Assembly: GCA_029555385.1 (NCBI GenBank)
Contig: JAKPSH010000152.1
Span: 1 to 58,174, forward strand
Length of the DNA stretch: 58,174 nt
Origin: Pseudomonadota bacterium
GTDB taxonomy: Bacteria > Bdellovibrionota_C > UBA2361 > SZUA-149
Reading direction: 5' to 3'
The notes below the pieces were generated by a model. That model ran no database searches and had not been told where the DNA came from. It worked only from the letters and a program-made list of their open reading frames with translations. Positions 1 through 8,732 of the stretch are shown here, piece by piece. How positions within the stretch are numbered: position 1 is the first letter of the stretch; each line of letters starts with the position of its first letter. A program made the position numbers and the translations under genes.

Positions 1-1164
1 ATTGCGCGCCGTGACCTGCGGCTGTGCTGTTGGCGCAGCATCGCCTTGCCCAGCATTTTCTGTGCGTGATGCTGTGCTTCCTTGGCCGGAGTTTACGTTT
101 TGCTCCGCGGCCTCAGCACCTTCCGCAGACCCGCCTTGAGCTGCTACTCCGCTGATGCCGCTCTGTGGTGCTTGGCTCAAACCGGTGCCGTTTGAAACAG
201 CAGCGCCCCGCGCAGCACTTCTTGGACCAAAAGTTGCTGGCAAAGGTCCAGTTGCACTGCCTGTTGCCGGAGTCTCGGCACGTGACGATGTAATTCGCGC
301 TCCGGCTTCTACAGTTGGCCCAGAGCCTTGCTCCAATGCGGCCTGAACTGGTGCCTCAGGAGTCTTGCGCGGTTCTATGCGGCTAGATGAATTGCCGCCT
401 TTCGGAACAAGAATGCTGTGAGTCTCGGCGTTTTCCGTTGGTCTCTCCGCAAGAGTTGGTTTCTGGCTGGCCCCGTCTGATTCTGAACCGTGCGTAAGAA
501 CGAAATAAGATGAGCCGTTAACTGTAATTTTTAATGCGCCGACGAAATCATGGCGCGTGCGAATCGTGTAGCAGTCTTTATCGCCGCGCCGTTCCATGAA
601 AAGAAACACTTCCTGCGAGGCGATGCCGACGAGCCCCTCCGTGCATGTCCTGTAACGATACGTTCCAAAGCTGCTCTGAGATGACGGGATAGGGGTGGAG
701 CAGCCGCATTCGTTTGCGCTGTTTTTCCGGTAGTGAAGAATGTCGAAAGTTGGTGTTTGCCTGGAGCAGGGAATTTCAAAAGTGATTTCCTGATTGTAGT
801 GATCGCTGTGCACGGCAGGTTCGCTGCTTGACCGCAAGTTGATGTCGCGATTATTTCCCCACTTGGCGGCCCGCATACGGTCGCGGATCTGCGGAATCAA
901 GCTTTCGTAGCTGGTATCGCCGACAACTCGCTGCAAGCCCTGCTCTCTCAGCGAGTCATGCTCGGCCTTGGACGGAATATGTTCCTGCCTTGCTGCGCCG
1001 GGAGGAAGAAACAAGTCGCACGAATACCGGTTGGATCTTGCGCGAGTCGTGGTAGAACCACAGGCGCAAGACGGCTGCTTGGCGCATGGGGACGGTGGGC
1101 AGACGACGGCTGGTTCGCATCTGCTGCTTCTTGAGCCGCACAATAGTCTGCCTCTTAACGGCAT
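1..1164 (-). CDS. Uncharacterised protein, low-complexity C-terminus, runs off left edge
   Basis: The minus-strand frame is open from an ATG at 1164 to the window edge (388 codons, no stop). An in-frame TAG lies four codons upstream of that ATG, so it is the first possible Met; a GGAG sits just before it. Residues about 9-49 are rich in Cys (CEPAVVCPPSPCAKQPSCAC), residues about 70-230 look like a folded region, and from about residue 235 to the edge the chain is Gly/Ser/Ala/Thr/Pro-rich and probably disordered. There is no clear signal peptide and no family I recognise. It is the fourth gene of a minus-strand series and starts 68 bases after the TPR gene. The C-terminus is unknown, so no function can be offered. 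Confidence 0.65.
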   Translation of the reverse strand, partial: MPLRGRLLCGSRSSRCEPAVVCPPSPCAKQPSCACGSTTTRARSNRYSCDLFLPPGAARQEHIPSKAEHDSLREQGLQRVVGDTSYESLIPQIRDRMRAAKWGNNRDINLRSSSEPAVHSDHYNQEITFEIPCSRQTPTFDILHYRKNSANECGCSTPIPSSQSSFGTYRYRTCTEGLVGIASQEVFLFMERRGDKDCYTIRTRHDFVGALKITVNGSSYFVLTHGSESDGASQKPTLAERPTENAETHSILVPKGGNSSSRIEPRKTPEAPVQAALEQGSGPTVEAGARITSSRAETPATGSATGPLPATFGPRSAARGAAVSNGTGLSQAPQSGISGVAAQGGSAEGAEAAEQNVNSGQGSTASRTENAGQGDAAPTAQPQVTARN

Positions 1165-1178
1165 ATGCTCCGCCTATC

Positions 1179-1201
1179 TGCCGGCAGCACGGCTGCCGGC
1201 A
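1179..1201. repeat. Perfect 9-bp inverted repeat between two operon genes
   Basis: TGCCGGCAG and CTGCCGGCA flank a 5-base loop. The hairpin lies between the TPR gene stop and the start of the downstream gene. It has no T-run, so it is more likely an mRNA processing or attenuation hairpin than a simple terminator. Confidence 0.6.
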
Positions 1202-1231
1202 TCGTTTCCTTCTCCACGCCGGCTGCGGACG

Positions 1232-3415
1232 TTACTTGCCTTCCGCCGCCGCCTCTGGTTTAGCGCTCGTCAATAGTTCTGCTTTAGCCAGACACGCTCT
1301 TGCGTAAATTCCCTTTACGGCCGCTATCGACTGGCCGTCTTTATAAGTTGCCTGGTACGTCGTGCAATACTCGACGGCTGCGTTATAATCCTTAAGCTCG
1401 TAGGCGCTTTGGCAAAGCAGGCCCAGAGCCGTATCCCCGTATTTTTCGTGTTGAATCAATGTCTGACAATGTTTGATTACTTGCCCATAATTCTTTTGGC
1501 TGTAAGCGCTGCGTCCAAGCTCATAATGTGCATCATCAGCAAGCTGCTTATCTGCAGTTAAACCGAGCAGCCGCTCAAGCAACGCGTCTGCACGCACCGC
1601 ATCGGTTTTGCGCAAATTTTGACTGTCATTCCAGAGGCGGTTTGCTGCTTCTTGAGATTGCGGATAGGCGTTGAAGACAGCGGTGATGAGTTGATCCGCC
1701 TCTGCGGTTTTGCCTGCTGCTTGCAGTGCACGAACGACGCGCCAAACGGCATCAACGACAAACCCTTCCTTGCCGGCTTTGTTGGGATCCTGCGCTATCG
1801 ATGCTAAGAGTTTGGTGATATTAGCCAAAGTTTGGGGTTGGTTGATTACCGCTTCGGGCCGGTTCAGTGACAACTGGGCTTTAACCAAAGTCAACAGGGA
1901 TAAATCATTTGACTGCACAAGCCGCTCAGCAACTGGGGTCAGCATGTCGGCCACCACAGTCCAGTTTTGTGCTTCCGCCGCTTTGGCTGCTACATATATC
2001 GCTGTCCTGAGCGCTTCCGGGCTGTTCGGATTTTCAGCGTGAAGCGTGATAAGATGCGACTGTGCACTGGCAAAGTCTGGCGGGCTTTTGTCGGCGCATA
2101 GCGTGGCCAGCAATGCCAGAGCTTGCGTACGGTCTGCTTTCAGTTCGGCTGAGGACTGTTCGGAAAAAGGTGCGTTCTGTATGAAAGCAGCAAGGCTTGC
2201 TTCTGCTTCGCCGCTCTTCTTTTGTTGATATTGAATAATGCCGCGGATGAGCTGCGCGTCGTTGACAAAAGCTTTATTGGGAATCTTGTCCGACTGCGCG
2301 ATCACGGCATCGCAAAGCGCCAGTGATTCCTCGGTTTTCCCGCCAGAGGCGAGAAGCCGGGCGTGGGCTGTCTGGCAGCTAGCCCAGGAATCTCGGCAGG
2401 CGCCGGCCTGCGGCCATTCCGGTGCTGCCTTAAGTCCTTCGTCATACGCGGCGGCTGCGCTTTGATAGTGTGCTGCTTTTTGAGCCGGATCTTGTGCCGC
2501 TTCGGCAAGCATGATGTGATTGCCGCCGATCATCAGGTAGGCGTCAGCTATTTCATTTGGCTTGGAAAGCTTTCCTTGCTTAATCAGCGCATCGAGTTCC
2601 GTGATGGCTTGCCCGGCTCCGTCAGCTCCGGTCTTCGAACGGACATGGCTCAAGTTGATACTAATTTGCTTGGCCCGTTCGGCATCGGCTGGTGCGGTTA
2701 GCAACCCAAGCGCCGACTGATAGGCGGCGACGGCCTCTGCGGGTTTTTGCATGTCACGCAGGACGTCGCCTAGAAACCCTTGCGCATATTTAACGTAAGC
2801 GTCTTCTTTGTGGTCAGCGAGATACTGTTCAAGGTCCTGCTTAGCTTGGTTGAGGCGTTCTTTGTTGGTTCGGGAAAGCTGGTAAGAGGCTTGGGCGAGC
2901 ACGAACTTTGCGGCGGCGTAATTGGCGGGCTTCTCCTGCTGTTCTGCCTGCGCGCCAACATATTCGCGCAGCATTTTCTCCGCGGCATCCCAGCGGCTGG
3001 CGTCGCCGTAGATTAAACCTAGATGGCCCTTAACTTCGGCGGAGCGAGGATCCGTCGGATGAAGGCGCAAGAAATCTTCGAACAACTTTTGCGCAAGTTC
3101 AAGTTTTCCCGGAGCAGCTAAGGCATCTCGCGCTGCGGTGAAAACCTGATCCGGATTATCTTTTACCCACCTGTCGTATTCACTTAACTGCACCGCAGTT
3201 GAAGCTGCCGGAGCTGCGGCATCCTGTGGCGCGGCGGGCATCTTGGGGGAGGTCTCTGCCGCTGGCGCCCTGACGGCAGCTTGGGGTGGCGGGGGCAGTG
3301 ACGGCGCTGTTTCTGCGTTCTGGGCCGGCTTTGCTGCTGCGGGTGATTTTGGGAGCATAGGCTCCGATTTTACTGGTTGCGGAGCTGCCGTTTGCGGGGT
3401 AGGGGCGTCTGCCAT
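1232..3415 (-). CDS. TPR-repeat protein with Pro/Ala-rich N-terminus
   Basis: 727 aa. Residues 1 to about 75 are Ala/Pro/Lys-rich and probably disordered; from about residue 80 to the end the chain is a series of helix-turn-helix tetratricopeptide-type repeats (motifs such as AEKMLREYV, LGRSAYSQKNYGQVIKHC, YELKDYNAAVEYC), with the typical small/large residue pattern. TPR solenoids usually hold protein partners, so a scaffold role is the reasonable inference. The ATG has AAGGAAGG a few bases upstream. There is no signal peptide or membrane segment. It follows the 1000-aa protein by 70 bases and precedes the left-edge gene by 67, so the genes probably share a transcript. The partner is unknown. 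Confidence 0.8.
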   Translation of the reverse strand: MADAPTPQTAAPQPVKSEPMLPKSPAAAKPAQNAETAPSLPPPPQAAVRAPAAETSPKMPAAPQDAAAPAASTAVQLSEYDRWVKDNPDQVFTAARDALAAPGKLELAQKLFEDFLRLHPTDPRSAEVKGHLGLIYGDASRWDAAEKMLREYVGAQAEQQEKPANYAAAKFVLAQASYQLSRTNKERLNQAKQDLEQYLADHKEDAYVKYAQGFLGDVLRDMQKPAEAVAAYQSALGLLTAPADAERAKQISINLSHVRSKTGADGAGQAITELDALIKQGKLSKPNEIADAYLMIGGNHIMLAEAAQDPAQKAAHYQSAAAAYDEGLKAAPEWPQAGACRDSWASCQTAHARLLASGGKTEESLALCDAVIAQSDKIPNKAFVNDAQLIRGIIQYQQKKSGEAEASLAAFIQNAPFSEQSSAELKADRTQALALLATLCADKSPPDFASAQSHLITLHAENPNSPEALRTAIYVAAKAAEAQNWTVVADMLTPVAERLVQSNDLSLLTLVKAQLSLNRPEAVINQPQTLANITKLLASIAQDPNKAGKEGFVVDAVWRVVRALQAAGKTAEADQLITAVFNAYPQSQEAANRLWNDSQNLRKTDAVRADALLERLLGLTADKQLADDAHYELGRSAYSQKNYGQVIKHCQTLIQHEKYGDTALGLLCQSAYELKDYNAAVEYCTTYQATYKDGQSIAAVKGIYARACLAKAELLTSAKPEAAAEGK

Positions 3416-3485
3416 AAAACCTTCCTTAAGGAAAAAACAAAGAAACGTTAATCAAACCTGAAAATAAGCCTACTAATATTTTTCT

Positions 3486-6400
3486 TTATCCTTCAGACAT
3501 GGTGACTTTTTCTACTGCCGGTTTTCTTAGACCCTGCTCAATCCCAGTGTGGAAAGCGGCAAACTGCCGGACTTCGGCACTATTTTGCTGATTGCCGAAT
3601 AATGCTGATGCTTCTCTGGCGCAGGCCTCGCGCGCATGCTCCGGCATGGCTTTTATTTCAACTACATAAGCGGCCGGGACGCGGTGGGCCAGAAGATCGA
3701 GCTCGTATACGGCAGCGTCGCGGGAGATTCCCTCTGTGTTCAATGTAACCGCAAGCGAGGCAAGCTCGCTTCTCAAGCGCAGTAATGTTGAACGGCTGGA
3801 TAAGCCGATGGGAATACCTTCGGCGGCCAGCTCGGCTTCGAAATCAAGTTTTCGCTGAAGTGCCGCAGCAAGTGCGGCAACTTCATCGCCTACTTTGGCA
3901 ATCCGCTCAACATCCGGCACTCCCTCTTTGGTTTTGTCCAGCTCATCTGTGAGCTGCTGCAGCCTGGTGGCGGTAAAATACATCTGCGCATAAGGGCGCA
4001 GATTCCCGGAGTAAACTGAGTCATACGCGAAAGCTTCGGCTAAAGTTTCCGCAGACGCAGCGCGGGGCTGCATCAAAACGAGGGCTGCATCTTCGGGAGG
4101 CTTTTGGAAATGCGCAAGCTCCTCTTCGGTATAGCGGCGCAGTTCGCGTTCCTTATCGCGGGCCGCCTGACGCTCTGCTTCGCGCTGTCTGGCGTGCTCG
4201 CCGACTTTGCCTTCCAGAAAATCGGCGAAATCTCGCAGCTCGGGAATATGCGGGTTTGCGCCGGCAAGGGCGCGTGCTTCCTGACTATTGGCCCTGCGGG
4301 AGTCTTCCTCCAAATAGGCTGCATCAAGCATGGTATATGCCTGCTCGATATCAACGGCCATTTCGAGATCGTTTAATGCTTCAAGAATTTCGTGGCTGCT
4401 TTCCGGTGCCCGGGTGCGTACGGCACATTCCATCCGCCAAAGCAGAGTCTCCTTGAGTGCTCCGAGCTCACGGCAGAGAGCGTCAGAGCCCGGACGCTCA
4501 TGCAGCCGTCTTTCGAGGTCAGAAACGGCGCAATAGGCCCAGGCAATTTTTGCTTTGGGAAAATCAGACTCTTTGCGCAGTTCCCCCGCGATGGCACGCA
4601 ACTCGTCGCGAACGAAAAAGCGCGCAGCAAAAGGTTCGAGCTGAGCCGAACACTGCGGATAGCGTTCCGGAGTCTGTGGCGGTTCAAGCGCCACTCCGGT
4701 AAAGAAACCCGCTGCCGCTAATGGGGCTGAATATGCAGAGTTCGCGCTTCTTGCCAATGCATAGGCCAAGTGTTGTTCCAAGTCAGGCTGGGAGAGCCTG
4801 CTGCGTTCTTGCTGAAGATTGCCTTGAAGCTCGGTGCATGCCTCACGCAGTATCTGGACCAATCGCTCACCACTGTCCGGGCAGTCAAAGACCAGAGCGG
4901 AAAGTCTGTTAATAAGCAGTTCCTCGCGGTATAGTGCGCGCAGCTCCTGAGCAAGCCGCAGTACTGCGTCTGCGCCGGACATTGGCTGCGCACCTTCTTC
5001 GAGCGGCTGCTTTTCCCTGGCGAGGTCGCCTCCGGCATATCGGGCGAGATAGAGCGAGAACGGTTCGGGGGAGTTCCGGGAGTCGCAGGTAAATGCGCGT
5101 ACCAAATCCCGATCCTCGGGAGCCAGATGCTCGAGTGCTTCAAGGGCGGTTCTTCGTTCTTCGTCCGGGAGCAGTTCAAGGACAGACCTTACTCTATTGC
5201 TCTGGTGCGCGCTAATCTGATCCTGATATTTTTGCAGAATCGAAAAGATTGAGGCTGTTAGGCGATTGCGGCCTTGTTCCAGCTCGGCGGCTCTATCCGC
5301 TTCTCCGGCGGCCTTAAGGCGTTCAATCTCGGCGGTGCAGCGCTCGACGTTGTATGCGGTATTTTCAAGTTCTCCCAGGAGCGAAGCCGTAAGCTGCAGC
5401 GCCTCATTACCGTGTTGCCCCCGAAGCGGCGCAACTACAGCGTGGGGTACGGCGGCCATTGCTGTGCCGCGCGCCGGTGGGTCATGCGCGAGGTTTGCTG
5501 CGAAAGCAGCCAGGTCTTGTTCGGAAACGGTGCCTGGCGGGCCAAGCGGGACGGGTTCCTTGGATGGTTCCAGCGGTTCGTCGAACAAGAAGGCAGCGGC
5601 ATGGTCCTGCGCCGGAGTCGGAGCGGCAAGCGCAGGCAGTGCCGGCTTGGGAAATCCGAAATCCTTCAATTTTGCAAGTTGTCCGCTCAGCTCTTGGCGT
5701 TGGTCCGGCGGGAGCGCGTCAAGGACGCTCTGGCGTAATTCGTCAATGCGGCGCGCGGCATCAAAAAGCTGTTGGCAGAAATCGTCTAAGGGCTTTGTGT
5801 GCGGAATCTGAGCATAACGAAGCTCTTCCACCATTACGCGCACTTCGTGCAGTGTGGTCAAGTCTTGCAGAAGAGCCGCCGCCAGTTCATTAAATTCCGC
5901 TCGCAAGGCATCCGTCAGCGCCGGTGTCCCGGATGCCGCGTTCCGTTCACGGCATGAGACAAACGCTTCCTCGATGGGGCGTGCGCGATCGGGCATAATA
6001 ATGTGAGCTTGCTTTTGGCAGGCAAGTTCGTGCAAATACAGCTTGAATTGCTCGCGCTTAACCGGGTCTGGAATTGAATCCAGCGCGCGCTTGATAAAGT
6101 CGTCCTGTTTACGCAAGATAAAGTCATGGAGCTGACCAATGGAGTCTTTTGCGCTTCGCATTGCGTTATTCTGGTCAGCGGTGGAGGCAGCGCAATGCGG
6201 TTCGAGTACGTGGCGGAGTGCGGCAAAGAGTTCGGCACTTTGTGCGGCGGCAAACAAACATAACAGGGGATCGCTGCATCGTGCTTTCTGCTGCAAATCA
6301 GCCGAGGCAGTCCCGGAACTGGGTGTTTCGGACTGTGTGCCTGGATGCGGCAGCGGCGGCAATTTTGCTTCGCTTGCTATAGCGGGCTTGGGCGGCAACT

Positions 6401-6488
6401 CCGGCTTTAGTTCTGCCGGAGGCAAAGCAGGCAGCGTCACTGCCGTGTCCTGCTGCTTTAGATCGACTGGAGCTGTCCCTTCTGCCAC
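3486..6488 (-). CDS. Large helical protein of unknown function (1000 aa)
   Basis: The start is GTG at 6488, with GAGGT about 7 bases upstream. Residues 1 to about 65 are Pro/Ala/Lys-rich; the rest is highly charged, Leu/Ala/Glu-rich and predicted by eye to be almost entirely alpha-helical, with coiled-coil-like stretches (for example around the REAERQAARDKERELRRY segment). A loose motif recurs along the chain: a small residue, then Phe/Tyr-Ala-x-Phe/Met/Tyr, as in EPFAARFF, RPYAQMYF, RQFAAFH and LRDFADFL, suggesting degenerate internal helical repeats. There are no catalytic motifs, signal peptide or membrane helices that I can see. Its place between the 347-aa protein and the TPR protein suggests a shared complex. 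I do not recognise a family. Confidence 0.75.
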   Translation of the reverse strand: MAEGTAPVDLKQQDTAVTLPALPPAELKPELPPKPAIASEAKLPPLPHPGTQSETPSSGTASADLQQKARCSDPLLCLFAAAQSAELFAALRHVLEPHCAASTADQNNAMRSAKDSIGQLHDFILRKQDDFIKRALDSIPDPVKREQFKLYLHELACQKQAHIIMPDRARPIEEAFVSCRERNAASGTPALTDALRAEFNELAAALLQDLTTLHEVRVMVEELRYAQIPHTKPLDDFCQQLFDAARRIDELRQSVLDALPPDQRQELSGQLAKLKDFGFPKPALPALAAPTPAQDHAAAFLFDEPLEPSKEPVPLGPPGTVSEQDLAAFAANLAHDPPARGTAMAAVPHAVVAPLRGQHGNEALQLTASLLGELENTAYNVERCTAEIERLKAAGEADRAAELEQGRNRLTASIFSILQKYQDQISAHQSNRVRSVLELLPDEERRTALEALEHLAPEDRDLVRAFTCDSRNSPEPFSLYLARYAGGDLAREKQPLEEGAQPMSGADAVLRLAQELRALYREELLINRLSALVFDCPDSGERLVQILREACTELQGNLQQERSRLSQPDLEQHLAYALARSANSAYSAPLAAAGFFTGVALEPPQTPERYPQCSAQLEPFAARFFVRDELRAIAGELRKESDFPKAKIAWAYCAVSDLERRLHERPGSDALCRELGALKETLLWRMECAVRTRAPESSHEILEALNDLEMAVDIEQAYTMLDAAYLEEDSRRANSQEARALAGANPHIPELRDFADFLEGKVGEHARQREAERQAARDKERELRRYTEEELAHFQKPPEDAALVLMQPRAASAETLAEAFAYDSVYSGNLRPYAQMYFTATRLQQLTDELDKTKEGVPDVERIAKVGDEVAALAAALQRKLDFEAELAAEGIPIGLSSRSTLLRLRSELASLAVTLNTEGISRDAAVYELDLLAHRVPAAYVVEIKAMPEHAREACAREASALFGNQQNSAEVRQFAAFHTGIEQGLRKPAVEKVTMSEG

Positions 6489-6633
6489 AAAACAACCTCT
6501 ACTAATCCGGCAGTAAAAAAACCTTTGCCTCTATCAATAGTTATGCACCCGGGATGTCCGACGTTTGCCTTGAGCAACAAAACAAAGCGGAGTGATACCA
6601 AGGGTTTATACACAATAGACCTCCTTTCCCCGG

Positions 6634-7677
6634 CTATTCTCTAAAAGGAAGCGATACGCCGCCAGTGTTTAAGCGCCACTTTGTTTGCGGGATGTAGTCC
6701 CAGCGCGGCACGTTTATGCCTTCTCGCGGATTGTAGATCGTGCGCAATGTGCACCAATTCACATTTGTGTCCGGCTGCGCGACCGCTTTTGGCGGCATGA
6801 AATAGTCAAACGGGAGCGGCAGCATTGTTCTAATTGTACTGCTGTTGTAGCTGTTCAGTTCGTTTACGTAGGCTGCATACACCGCTTCCTGTTTGCTGAG
6901 ATGTGCGCGTTGAGCGGTTACGATCTCGTCAATGCGTTTTGCATCGCCGAGGAGGCTTAAGCGGTAGTAGCCGCTTTTCCCTGCTTCGAATACATCTCCG
7001 TTGACCGGTCCCACCATTATTGTGGTTTTTTTCTGAGCGCCACCGCCTTCGCTGTAATAGATATCCTCCCAGCGGCCAACCTCGATCGTTCTGCTGTTTT
7101 GTTCGGTACGCCGCTGATACATCTGGGCGTAGGCCGACTGGCGGAGAGGGTCAAGCTCATCTCCGCGCACGACAATGATTCCATCAAAGCGTTTATTCTT
7201 GGCATCGTAGCAAGGAAAAACCAGGTAAGCCTCCGGGAAGGTGACTCCTTCGCCAGGCGTAAGCAGAACAGGCGGTGGAAGCTGCGCCGCACTTTTTCCT
7301 TCGCATGCTTTGTATAACTCGTCGAGCAGCGGCTTTATCTGGCGCAAATCTTCGCCTCTGAGCGTTGGGCGCTCTCCGCCCAACACCCTTGCCGAATTAT
7401 CCTTGCCGGTCAAGATTCGTGGCAGTTCCACTGTGACATATCCGTTTTCAATGCGCAGAATACGCGGCGCCTGACGGGCGAAAAAGCGGTCGGTATCCGA
7501 CTGAGGGTTTCTTTCAGCCCGGGTAAGCCAATCTTGACAGCGGTACGCCAGCTGCTCCAATGTCCTTGCAGCTCTTGCGGTATCCGGCGTCTGGACTGAT
7601 TGGGTGTCAGGCGGCACTTCAGCCGGCTGTGAAGTGTTTCCGGCACGGCGTGCCGGTTCGAGGGCAAGCTCAGCCAT
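6634..7677 (-). CDS. Uncharacterised 347-aa protein, first gene of the unknown operon
   Basis: The ATG at 7677 has an excellent ribosome-binding site (AGGAGGT, 6 bases upstream). The first 35 or so residues are Pro/Thr/Ala-rich; the rest looks like a compact alpha/beta domain with conserved-looking stretches (YVTVELPRIL, FPEAYLVFPCYD, RFDGIIVVRGDE, PRWDYIPQTKW) and a Trp/Tyr/Pro-rich C-terminal third. No signal peptide or transmembrane helix is seen. The next gene starts 145 bases downstream. The Pro/Ala-rich lead of three neighbouring proteins suggests they are used together. I do not recognise a family and give no function. Confidence 0.75.
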   Translation of the reverse strand: MAELALEPARRAGNTSQPAEVPPDTQSVQTPDTARAARTLEQLAYRCQDWLTRAERNPQSDTDRFFARQAPRILRIENGYVTVELPRILTGKDNSARVLGGERPTLRGEDLRQIKPLLDELYKACEGKSAAQLPPPVLLTPGEGVTFPEAYLVFPCYDAKNKRFDGIIVVRGDELDPLRQSAYAQMYQRRTEQNSRTIEVGRWEDIYYSEGGGAQKKTTIMVGPVNGDVFEAGKSGYYRLSLLGDAKRIDEIVTAQRAHLSKQEAVYAAYVNELNSYNSSTIRTMLPLPFDYFMPPKAVAQPDTNVNWCTLRTIYNPREGINVPRWDYIPQTKWRLNTGGVSLPFRE

Positions 7678-7783
7678 CGGTTAACCTCCTATATTCAAAA
7701 CCTAATCTTTATACGCACAGCAGGTCAGGCAGCTCCTCTGCTGCTATGCTGAATAAATCCGCCTATAGAAGTTCTACTTGGTC

Positions 7784-7797
7784 TGCCGCAAGAAGTG
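7784..7797 (+). repeat. 14-bp inverted repeat flanking the GNAT gene, left copy
   Basis: TGCCGCAAGAAGTG here is the exact reverse complement of 8607-8620 on the other side of the acetyltransferase gene. Similarity extends further on one side: an AGTTC block stands 9-10 bases from the 14-mer in both copies. Confidence 0.5.
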
Positions 7798-7830
7798 ACA
7801 AAAACTGTGTCCCGAAAGCTGCGGTGGAGA

Positions 7831-7871
7831 CAAGAGCGCCAGTTTACTCCCAATTTTAACCGGCGCTCTTG
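7831..7871. repeat. 10-bp inverted repeat downstream of the GNAT gene
   Basis: CAAGAGCGCC and GGCGCTCTTG are perfect arms around a 21-base AT-rich loop, starting 18 bases beyond the acetyltransferase stop. It could act as a transcript-ending hairpin, but there is no T-run on either strand. Confidence 0.5.
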
Positions 7872-7888
7872 CATTCCATCCCGGAACG

Positions 7889-8533
7889 TTACTTCACGCC
7901 GATGACAAAGCCGTAATCGCCCAGGTCCACTTCGCGCCCGCCGAGGGGCAGCAGGTACTGCCGCCATTCGTTTCCCATCTCGTCATGGACCAAGTGGGCA
8001 GTGGGTCGAAAGCCTTGCCGCTCAAAAAGACGGACTGCGCGCTCAAGCGGCGGATTGATCGCCAGGTCGACAACGAAGGAATCGAAACCCCAAAGGGCAG
8101 CCAGACCGATAGCTTCGCAGATCAGAGTTGTTGCACAACCCTCGTTCTGGCGCTCCGGGTGGGTCATCAGGTAGTACCCGTAACAAACTTCGCCAAAGCG
8201 CAGTCCAGCGGAGTTGAACTGCTCGAAGAATTCCCCATCCTCTTCGAAGAACTCCTCGTCGCCGGGCAAGTGCGGCATGCTGCCGGCGAACATGTCAAAC
8301 ATCGACACGACCTTCTCGTGGACCGGCGGGTCATAGACCCAAAGCATGCGGTAACTCGGAAACAGCATGATCGGACGCGTCCGCGCGTTGTCGCGCGGGG
8401 TGCTGCATGTTCCATAACGGGCCTTAATCTCCGGCGGCTGATTGTGCCAGGTGTCCGCCATCCGCTGGCGCTCATCAAGCAGCCATGCGGGAAGCAAGTC
8501 AGTCTGGGCGTTGTACAGTTCAATAGACTTCAT
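7889..8533 (-). CDS. GNAT-family N-acetyltransferase-like protein
   Basis: 214 aa. The C-terminal half, roughly residues 105-180, has the GNAT fold pattern: a beta strand (FGEVCYGYYLM), the acetyl-CoA pyrophosphate loop RQNEGCAT (consensus Q/R-x-x-G-x-G/A), a helix, then LFERQGFRPTA, the usual end of a GNAT domain. The N-terminal 100 residues are not a recognised domain. The ATG at 8533 is preceded by AAAGGG at good spacing. It lies 199 bases downstream of the peptidase-nucleotidyltransferase gene on the same strand, and a 14-bp inverted repeat sits on each side of it. It could acetylate a product of the neighbouring peptide cassette, but the gap and the repeats suit an independent insertion equally well. 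The substrate is unknown. Confidence 0.7.
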   Translation of the reverse strand: MKSIELYNAQTDLLPAWLLDERQRMADTWHNQPPEIKARYGTCSTPRDNARTRPIMLFPSYRMLWVYDPPVHEKVVSMFDMFAGSMPHLPGDEEFFEEDGEFFEQFNSAGLRFGEVCYGYYLMTHPERQNEGCATTLICEAIGLAALWGFDSFVVDLAINPPLERAVRLFERQGFRPTAHLVHDEMGNEWRQYLLPLGGREVDLGDYGFVIGVK

Positions 8534-8597
8534 CTGTGCCCTTTCTCAAAAGAAGGGGTGACCGCGGCAGGAAACCTAAATCAACCTGATTCAGCGC

Positions 8598-8632
8598 TCC
8601 TGCTTGCACTTCTTGCGGCAGTGCGAGCAGGA
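8598..8632. repeat. 13-bp imperfect hairpin containing the right 14-bp repeat
   Basis: TCCTGCTTGCACT and AGTGCGAGCAGGA pair with one G-T mismatch around a 9-base loop. The sequence at 8607-8620 is the inverted copy of 7784-7797. It lies about 100 bases downstream of the peptidase-nucleotidyltransferase stop and may end or stabilise that transcript. Confidence 0.55.
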
Positions 8633-8732
8633 ACTGTAGGTAGTTCAGCAAGCGAAATGAAAAAGAACGGCCCTGCAAGCATAAATTCCTTCCGGCGAAA
8701 AGTGAACAAAGTTACGGAGATTAAAGAGCTTC

